This document shows positions 57,101-64,000 of a stretch of 64,000 nt of DNA, in pieces (position 1 is the stretch's first letter; each line of letters begins with the position of its first letter). The position numbers were made by a program, and so were the translations under genes. The notes under the pieces are model-generated. The model had not been told where the DNA came from and made no database searches. It was given only the letters and a program-made list of their open reading frames with translations. The DNA comes from Hemerocallis citrina (lineage: Eukaryota; Streptophyta; Magnoliopsida; Asparagales; Asphodelaceae): NCBI GenBank assembly GCA_017893485.1, contig CM030368.1, forward strand, positions 176,944,504-177,008,503, read 5' to 3'.

Positions 57101-59917
57101 ATGATTGATGCCACCTCGGGACATGAGCTCCTCAGCTTCATGGATGCCTTCTCAGGCTACAATCAGATCCGGATGTTCCCTCCGGATATCCTGAAGACCT
57201 CATTTGTGACCGACCAGAGCCTCTATTGCTACAGGGTCATGCCCTTCGGTTTGAAGAATGCAGGAGCCACATACCAACACCTCGTCAACAAGGTTTTCCA
57301 AGCTCAAATCGGTCGCAATATGGAAGTATATGTTGACGACATGCTTGTAAAAAGCATCCGAGGTCCTGATCATGTAACCGACCTCCAAGAGGCGTTTGAT
57401 GTTCTGAGAAAGCACAACATGAGACTCAATCCGAACAAGTGTGCGTTCGGAGTCTCGTCAGGAAAGTTCCTCGGCTTCATGGTTATCCAACGAGGAATTG
57501 AACCAAACCCTGAGAAAATCAAGGCCATACTAAACATGGCCCCTCCCAAGAATGTTAAAGAAGTTCAGAGGTTAACAGGCCGCCTAGCCGCCATAGGGCG
57601 CTTTCTTTCGAAGTCTGGGGAGAAATGCCTCCCCTTCTTCAAAGCCCTCAGAGGGGCTAAAGGTTTTGAATGGGGATAACAGCAACAGGAGTCCTTCGAC
57701 CTACTCAAGGCTTACCTCGTCAATCCCCCTCTCCTCAGCAAACCAATTCCTGGTGAACCCCTCTACCTCTACCTGGCAGCCTCCCAGCAGACCCTCAGCG
57801 CAGTTTTGGTAAGGGAAGAAGACCGGGCTCAAAAGCCCATTTACTACGTGAGCAAGGTACTTCGGGATGCCGAGCTCCGCTATCCGAAAATAGAAAAGAT
57901 GGCTTACGCCCTGGTGATGGCCGCGAGAAAACTTCGCCCGTACTTTCAGTCCCATTCGGTGGTCGTTCTAACCGACCAACCGCTGAAGCAGGTCCTCCAC
58001 AAGCCAGAAACCACGGGTCGCCTTATGAAATGGTCTATCGAGCTAAGCCAGCACGATATAACTTATCAGCCTCGGACCGCGATCAAGTCTCAGGCCTTAG
58101 CAGAATTCATAGTTGAGAGTACCATCCCCGAGTCCAGCCAAACAGTGAAGGGGCCACCTGTCTGGTCAGTTTATGTGGACGGATCCTCCTGCAATGAGGG
58201 AAGCGGGGCAGGGGTCATTCTGGCAGGCCCATATGATTTCATCCTCCAATACTCCCTCCGTATCAACTTCAAGGCCTCTAACAACGAAGCAGAATACAAG
58301 GCACTCATAGCCGGCCTTGGAATGGCTCGAAATGCTGGTGCGCAATGCCTCCGGATCTTTAGCGACTCTCAGCTAGTCGTGAATCAGGTCCTCGGCGAGT
58401 ATGAAGCACGCGATGACAGGATGGTTAAATACTTAGCCAAGGTCAAGAGTCTCATGGCACTATTTGAAGAAGCCCTCATCCAACGAATCCCTCGGGAAGA
58501 AAACGCTCAGGCCGATGCCCTCTCCAAACTAGCCTCTTCCTCCCTTCAAGGTCTCGAGCAGACCGTTTTGATAGAAGTCCTTCTGAAGCCAAGTATAGAG
58601 GACGAAACTCCCGACTCTATGGAGTCGCTGCATGTCCTACTCGAAGATAACTAGATGAAACCCCTCGTCGAATTCTTAAGGGACGGACTCCTCCCCGAGG
58701 ATCCCAAGGAAGCTCGAAGAGTGAGAACCCGAGCCAAGCGTTACACAATGATCGGAGGTATCTTATACAAATGCTCCTTCACACAGGTAGACGGCCGGCC
58801 TTACCTGAGATGCCTCTCCCCCGAGCAGGCAGACTACGCCCTACAAGAGCTTCACGAGGGCATTGGCGGGGCACATTCGAGATCCAGATCCTTAGCCCGC
58901 AAAGTGTTGAACTACGGATATTTCTGGCCCACTCTCCTACGAGACGCCGAACGGCACGTTCGGCAATGCAGCTCCTGTCAGAAGTACTCCGACATCCGAC
59001 GCCTCCCACAAGCTCCACTCACTTCCCTATCAAGTCCGATCCCCTTTGTAATGTGGGGGATGGATTTACTAGGGCCATTTCCACCAGCTCCCGGACAGTT
59101 CAAATTCTTAGTCGTGGCGATCGACTACTTCTCGAAATGGGTAGAGGCCGAGCCCTTGGCCACGATCATCGAGAACAAGGTTGTTCAGTTCTTTTGGAAG
59201 AGCGTGATCTGCCGATTCGGCATCCCTAGGGTCTTGATAACAGACAACAGAACACAGTTCACCAGGGCTGCCTTCCGAGCTCTATGCGAAGACCTTGCCA
59301 TCCAACACCGGTTCTCCTCCGTTTCTCATCCCCACTCGAATGGCCAAGCCGAAAATGCTAACCGACAGATCCTCTCCGGCATTAAGAAGAGGTTAGATAA
59401 GTGTTCCAAAGGCTTATGGGTCGATCAGCTTCCCAACGTGCTGTGGGACTACCGCACCACAAAACGGACCCCCACAGGAGAGAGCCCATTTAATCTCACC
59501 TATGGGTCCGAGGCCATCATTCCCCTAGAAGTCGGAATACCTTCTCCTCGTCTAATAGCTTATGAAGAAGAACAAAACGCCAGAGAGCTCCGAGCAAGTC
59601 TAGACATGATAGATGAGATCCGAGAGAGAGCTGCCCTTCGTCAACAAAGCTACCGAAGAAGGATCGAGTTGGCGTACAACAAGAGAGTCCGCCCCACGGA
59701 CCTCAAAGAAGGGGACCTGGTCCTCAGAAAGTTGGCCATCTCATTCCCAGGTCAGAAGAGCAAATTGGCCCCAAATTGGGAGGGACCTTACAAGATCGCC
59801 AAAGTAGTCCGCCCCGGCACATACAGACTAGAAGATCTCGAAGGAAGAGAGATCCCCAGGACCTGGAATGCCGACCATCTCTTAAAATACCAAGAGAAAG
59901 CACCAATGCCTCTCTAA
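54199..59917 (+). pseudogene. gag-pol polyprotein of Tat-A2, lightly damaged
   Basis: ATG at 54199 (MPPRKVRSRG) corresponds to the Tat-A1 gag start, but a frameshift before 54419 separates it from the main frame, which then runs from MASHHPRASD to 59917 with four stops: TGA 56399-56401, TAA 56633-56635, TAA 57677-57679, TAG 58652-58654. Gag: Arg/Pro-rich N-terminus, Retrotrans_gag (about 55090-55450), knuckle CRYHRDHGHDTNDC (about 55810-55852). Protease motif LVDNGSS near 56222. RT from about 56930, DAFSGYNQIRMF, YVDD at about 57330-57341. RNase H (57765-58110), then a second RNase H (VYVDGSSCNEGSGAG, SDSQLVVNQV; about 58165-58545), typical of Tat. Integrase: finger H..H..C-x2-C (58850-58985), MDLLGPFPP (59060), TDNRTQF where TDNGTQF is usual (59240), then LAPNWEGPY. 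Best-preserved autonomous-type copy in the window. Confidence 0.94.
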
Positions 59918-60089
59918 GTATTTCGCGATGTCGAACCATTCCTCTCCTGTTATTTGTAATGATTTTCTTTTATTTCACTCTTGTAATAACGGCTCGCAAC
60001 TTTAGAAGCAGCCGACCATTAGTCATCAATAAAGAAAGTTTTTCCATATTTTACTTGTAAAAATTACTTACATCTCTCTGCCTTTACTC

Positions 60090-61130
60090 TTCACTCAACC
60101 GATGGTTCGGAGTCCAACACTTGGCTCGAGTCTACTTCGCAAGCTCGCTCCTCGGCGAGCTAGAAGTAGGTCGCTATTCGGAACTGCTCCTACAACCGTT
60201 GAACAACTCTACCGATGGTTCGGAGTACAACACTCGGCTCGACCCTACTTCGCAAGTTCGCTCGTAAGCGAGCTAGAAGTAGGTCGCCGTTCGGAACTGT
60301 TCCCACAACCGTTGAACAACTCTACCGATGGTTCGGAGTCCAACACTCGGCTCGACCCTACTTTGCAAGTTCGCTCGTAAGCGAGCTAGAAGTAGGTCGC
60401 CGTTCGGAACTGCTCCCACAACCGTTGAACAACTCTACCGATGGTTCGGAGTCCAACACTCGGCTCGACCCTACTTCGCAAGTTCGCTCGTAAGAGAGCT
60501 AGAAGTAGGTCGCCGTTCGGAACTGCTCCCACAACCGTTGAACAACTTTACCGATGGTTCAGAGTCCAACACTCGGCTCGACCCAACTTCGCAAGTTCGC
60601 TCGTAAGCGAGCTAGAAGTAGGTCGCCGTTCGGAACTGCTCCCACAACCGTTGAACAACTCTACCGATGGTTCGGAGTCCAACACTCGGCTCGACCCTAC
60701 TTCGCAAGTTCGCTCGTAAGCGAGCTAGAAGTAGGTCGCTGTTCGGAACTGCTCCCACAACCGTTGAACAACTCTACCGATGGTTCGGAGTCAAACACTC
60801 GGCTCGACCCTACTTCGCAAGTTCGCTCGTAAGCGAGCTAGAAGTAGGTCGCCGTTCGGAACTGCTCCCACAATCGTTGAACAACTTTACCGATGGTTCG
60901 GAGTCAAACACTTGGCTCGACCCTACTTCGCAAGCTCGCTCCTCGGCGAGCTAGAAGTAGGTCGCCATTCGGAACTGCTCCCACAACTGTTGAACAACTC
61001 TACCGATGGTTCGGAGTCCAACACTTGGCTGGAGTCTACTTCGCAAGCTCGCTCCTCGGCGAGCTAGAAGTAGGTCGCCATTCGGAACTGCTCATACAAC
61101 CGTCGAGCAACTCTAGCGGTAGTTCGGAGT
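60090..61130 (+). repeat. 113-bp tandem array of Tat-A2
   Basis: About nine copies; CGATGGTTCGGAGT recurs at 113-bp steps from 60100 to 61006. Each unit contains a dyad, CCTACTTCGCAAG...GAAGTAGG enclosing GCTCG...CGAGC. The first and last units (CTCCTCGGCGAGC loop) differ from the middle ones (CTCGTAAGCGAGC loop). Because 113 is not a multiple of three, the overlapping ~92-codon frames here are products of the repeat. Confidence 0.95.
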
Positions 61131-61674
61131 CCAGCGTTCGGCTCGACTGCGCTCACTCAATACCCCAAGCCGAGCGGACGAGGAACCGACCCTCGTATAT
61201 GGAGAAAAATTCTGCCGAACCAATTTTGCCGTTAGATCATCTCAAAATGCGTGCTAGAACGTGATGAACGGATCAGATCGTGCCACGTTTCCACAAAACG
61301 ACAAGATAGTGTTTTTTGGGAATTTGTGCCTCCCACCTCGTGATGCGTTCCACGATCATGATCGACCATCTAGATTGAGCCACGTGGATTGCGTCTGAAA
61401 TCCGAGCTATCACACCTCGGTATACTCCGAGCCGAAAAACTAAAGTTCCGCGGCTAAAACCTTCGAAAAAGACAACTATGGGTCCTTATGGTTCGGCGTC
61501 GAGAATAAGGCGACCACGGCACAACGATGAACAAAACAACTTCGATTTTATTAAAACACTTGGTAAATTTACAAGGCAGACAGTTACAGCGGGAAAGCAA
61601 CTAAATAAATTTACAAGGCATGTTATTACAACAACAGAGACGATGCAAGAAGTAAAAGGCTCGACGCAACTCGT
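61131..61674. other. Tat-A2 spacer
   Basis: No coding seen. Holds an antisense AATAAA (plus 61547-61552), 122 bp beyond the antisense stop, fitting polyadenylation of the antisense ORF. Also a short direct repeat, AAATTTACAAGGCA, at 61565-61578 and 61607-61620. Confidence 0.55.
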
Positions 61675-62391
61675 TCAGTGCCTCCTCGGGACAGGGATGT
61701 TTCGATTAAGAGACAATCGGGGTTTCCGTCTTTTTATCTCCGAACTTGTCTCTAGGCCGACGAACTGCGACGCCGCCTCGCCACTAATCCTAATGGTGGC
61801 TCCGACCGAGGCTCCACTCGAGCTAACAGCTACTCCGCTTTGTGCGTCGGCTGTTGTCCGACCAATAACTTGGCCATGAGTCGCTAGCTCGTAGAAGGTG
61901 ATCCCCCGTTCTTTCTCTTCGCGAGTGCAGGAAGTGCTGCGGACATTAGCCCTCACAGGCTGAGGCTTCAGTCGAGCCTCCTCCTCCTCGAGCTCAACGA
62001 TCCTATCCTTCAGAGTGTCGTCCTTGACCATTATCTTAAATCGAGGGAGTTTTGCCGAACCAGGGAACTCAGCGCTGTCGGATATAATGCGACGTAAGTT
62101 GGTCACCTCGATGCTCTTGTCGACCGTGACCCTCTGCAGCTGTTCGACCTTCTTCTCGAGCTCATCTCGCTCGGCCAGCACCGAGGCTAGCTCTGCCTCT
62201 TTCGCCGATAGCTCCTCCTCGACTATCCGGAGATGGTGCACCTCGGCCAGAAGCTCGCTGTTCTTCTTCTCCACGTTGAACATCAACCTCCTGGTGAGCT
62301 CGATTTCACCCACGAGGCGAGCCTCGCGAGATTTCTTAAACAGCTCGGTGCGACGCCGAGCTACTACGGTATTTGGGGCGTGTTCGAGGAT
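61675..62391 (-). CDS. Antisense coiled-coil ORF of Tat-A2, last exon
   Basis: Minus-strand frame open from a splice-acceptor-like site (TTCTTGTATTTCAG, AG at 62393-62392) through ILEHAPNTVVARRRTELFKK and VGEIELTRRLMFNV to a stop at 61675; about 238 codons. Strong heptads (NSELLAEVHHLRIVEEEL, KEAELASVLAERDELEKKVEQLQ) predict a long coiled coil, then a looser Ser/Arg-rich C-terminus ending PVPRRH. No catalytic motif recognised. The frame is undamaged although gag-pol on the other strand has stops. Its 5' exons would lie upstream, in or beyond the part cut by TekF. Comparable ORF in Tat-B2 at 28791-29330. Plant proteins annotated as putative gypsy-type transposon proteins have such coiled-coil tails, which is a possible affiliation. 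Confidence 0.65.
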   Translation of the reverse strand: MLEHAPNTVVARRRTELFKKSREARLVGEIELTRRLMFNVEKKNSELLAEVHHLRIVEEELSAKEAELASVLAERDELEKKVEQLQRVTVDKSIEVTNLRRIISDSAEFPGSAKLPRFKIMVKDDTLKDRIVELEEEEARLKPQPVRANVRSTSCTREEKERGITFYELATHGQVIGRTTADAQSGVAVSSSGASVGATIRISGEAASQFVGLETSSEIKRRKPRLSLNRNIPVPRRH

Positions 62392-62564
62392 CTGAAATAC
62401 AAGAACATCGCAATTGGAAAACTATACACCGACCCAAACACTTGGACAAATTTGAAGTAAAATTTTCATTCATAAAAAGGAGCGGTGGCCAGTCAGCAAA
62501 AAGGCGTTACATTTTTGAAAAGAAAACAAAGATTACAAAAAGACGAGAAGATCAGGGGTCCACT

Positions 62565-64000
62565 TGTAACGCCCCGAATCCCAAATACACTGAATTCGAG
62601 ATGTTCTACATGATCTTTTCACTTCTTTTAGTACAATTTTACAAGGAAATTTAAACTTTTCACTTTACATCAGAGTTTAGATCAATATTACATTTACATT
62701 GCACAGCGGAAGTAAAATTTTACAACAATGAAAACAAATATACAACAACATTGAGTAATCTTTAAGCATTTGTTCCTCTTTAATCTTTCTCAAGCCATTT
62801 ACCTGCATATAAGACTGTGGGTACGTCAGTTTATTCAACCGACGATCATTATACACGGCCATCCTCTCTATGCCGGAAATAGTATAACTTATTTTCCATA
62901 TTTAGCAAACACAAACTTGTCACATTCAAACTAAAGGGACTACCCTATTGATGTCGTGTTGTGATTGTGCACTTAGTCCTTAATGCAATTATTTATGTTA
63001 CATGACACTAATGCGCACTTGTTCGGATTCTATGCATCCCATACTACATAGGTCCGAGGGCAAGCCCTTAATCGTTCTTCATCTTTGTAGGGTTCAATCC
63101 CTCGCCATGACTTAAACTACTACTGTAACTACGGTAGGTATCTAGATGTCCTATGATCTACGAGCCCATGTCCAGGCAGCCTGGAGGGGAATCCCACGCA
63201 CTAACACGACGCATCGAGCAGGCAACCTATGGACAATTCAGCCTCCGCCATGGAACAATGGCACCACCCATAGCCACTCGAACATCCCACAAGCGTCGCC
63301 ACCGGGACGATAATTCTGGAGTAGTGCCCACGCCGTGTCTTGACGCATCAAGCAGGCAACCTGTGGATCACTCTCACACCGCTAATCTGATGGCCCCCAT
63401 ACTCGTGTTTTTCTCCTACTTTCATCACGTATCCACTATGTACTAATCCTTAGTTTTTATCAGAATCATGAACAAAATCAAATCTCTAGAGTTAGCATCT
63501 CCACTAAACCGGACTTATTCGTTCATTCAAACATGACCAACCTTGGTCTCTCATTTCAATAATTCATTTCATTTCTTTCCAAATGCCGGGGGAGACTTAG
63601 CTACTCTTTCATTTAAATTTCAATTCACAGTTACTAAAATAATCTGAGCACTTCCAGCTCATGAGTTCACTTTCATAATCACAGTAGATTTCCCTTTTCA
63701 TGTCATAGCTTTCATATTCATTTAATTCCCACGATTCAAAATAAATGATTCACTTCATGTAAATCCATGCAAAGGCAAATAGAGTTCACCAATATCGTCC
63801 ATAAGATTCACAATCTTTACCACAACAAAATTACAAGATTTCTAATATACCAAAAGCACTCTGGACAGTCGACTTGGAGCTCCTCCAGTCGACTTATCCA
63901 GTCAAATACAGTTCATCAATAACGCTCGGAAAAGTCAACTGCTGCACATGGCCAGTCGGTTGTTCCGCAGTTTTCCACGTCTAAAATGTCATTCACTTAA
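62565..64000 (-). repeat. Tekay-like LTR TekF, U5 side only
   Basis: Starts TGTAACGCCCCGAATCCC at 62565 and runs off the window. Closest to TekD and TekE over the first 1.3 kb, with the dyad at 62824-62844, the GATTCTATGCATCCCATAC block near 63025 and GGGTTCAATCCCTCGCC near 63090. It carries a GTCGAC pair at 63868 and 63888 and a decayed pair at 63933 and 63955, like TekE. Whether it is solo or part of a full element cannot be seen. Confidence 0.85.

Larger units (their letters stand above)
53530..62564 (+). mobile_element. Tat-lineage element Tat-A2, near complete, 3' LTR missing
   Basis: 5' LTR 53530-54127, primer site 54131, gag-pol to 59917, a 113-bp tandem array, then an antisense ORF. 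LTR TekF interrupts it at 62565 before any 3' LTR, which presumably lies beyond the window. The order pol - tandem array - antisense ORF differs from Tat-B2 (pol - antisense ORF - array), though both have the same parts. No clear left target duplication partner is visible (CACAT precedes the LTR). Confidence 0.94.

Noticed and set aside
60102..61264. Series of ~92-codon overlapping frames repeating every 113 bp
   Set aside because: Frames produced by the tandem array; period not a multiple of three and no independent start signals.

Overview
This window is plant nuclear DNA made almost wholly of nested transposable elements. I see no intact host gene, no rRNA or tRNA gene that looks functional, and no CRISPR. 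The element types point to a repeat-rich flowering plant: Tat-lineage Ty3/gypsy with two RNase H domains, a chromovirus primed by initiator-Met tRNA, a Sirevirus-type Ty1/copia, a short-LTR copia, a plant LINE with a C-terminal RNase H, a TRIM and Mutator-like foldback elements. I cannot name the species.

Layout. (1) 1-6269: Tat element (Tat-A1, minus), cut by the left window edge, inserted in a long Tekay-like LTR (TekA, 6270-9304). TekA sits in the 3' end of another Tat element (Tat-B1, 9305-10094). (2) 10095-11720: microsatellites and foldback hairpins. (3) 11720-37731: a decayed chromovirus (minus) whose 5' LTR (TekB) is split by a Sirevirus-like copia element (14889-34720, TSD CCGCC). 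That copia holds a TRIM (15217-16173, TSD GCGGT) and a solo LTR (TekC, 16370-19930, TSD CATAC) in its 5' LTR, and a young gag-only Tat element (Tat-B2, 24680-32253, TSD GACGG) in its RT domain. (4) 37732-39290: an LTR tail and a TIR element around a GATGGTGGT minisatellite. (5) 39819-52210: a LINE remnant (minus) split by a copia with 150-bp LTRs (41373-52043, TSD CTTCT). That copia is split by solo LTR TekD (43281-51450, TSD GGTGG), which holds solo LTR TekE (44665-48831, TSD AAAAT) and a solo Tat LTR (49579-50197, TSD TCTAC). TekE holds a MULE (44832-45893, 9-bp TSD). (6) 52675-53513: a second MULE with a palindrome-rich interior. (7) 53530-62564: a nearly complete Tat element (Tat-A2, plus), cut at its 3' end by another Tekay-like LTR (TekF, 62565 to the window end).

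How the parts relate. Tat-A2 keeps gag, protease, RT, both RNases H and integrase with few breaks. Tat-B2 keeps gag but has lost RT, RNase H and most of integrase, and its LTRs differ at about 7 of 795 positions, so it probably moved recently using proteins supplied in trans. Both Tat elements carry, downstream of pol, a tandem array and an antisense coiled-coil ORF with a splice-acceptor-like upstream end and an antisense AATAAA.

Most interesting signals. (a) Three Tekay-like LTRs carry pairs of tRNA-like modules (pol III A-box and B-box, sense orientation) at matching positions in the long R-U5. (b) A fourth LTR carries instead a regular array of paired GTCGAC palindromes, 20-22 bp apart and repeating every ~71 bp. 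Similar paired motifs occur in the unrelated Sirevirus LTR and 3' UTR. (c) The spliced antisense ORFs of the Tat elements. All coordinates and comparisons were made by eye.
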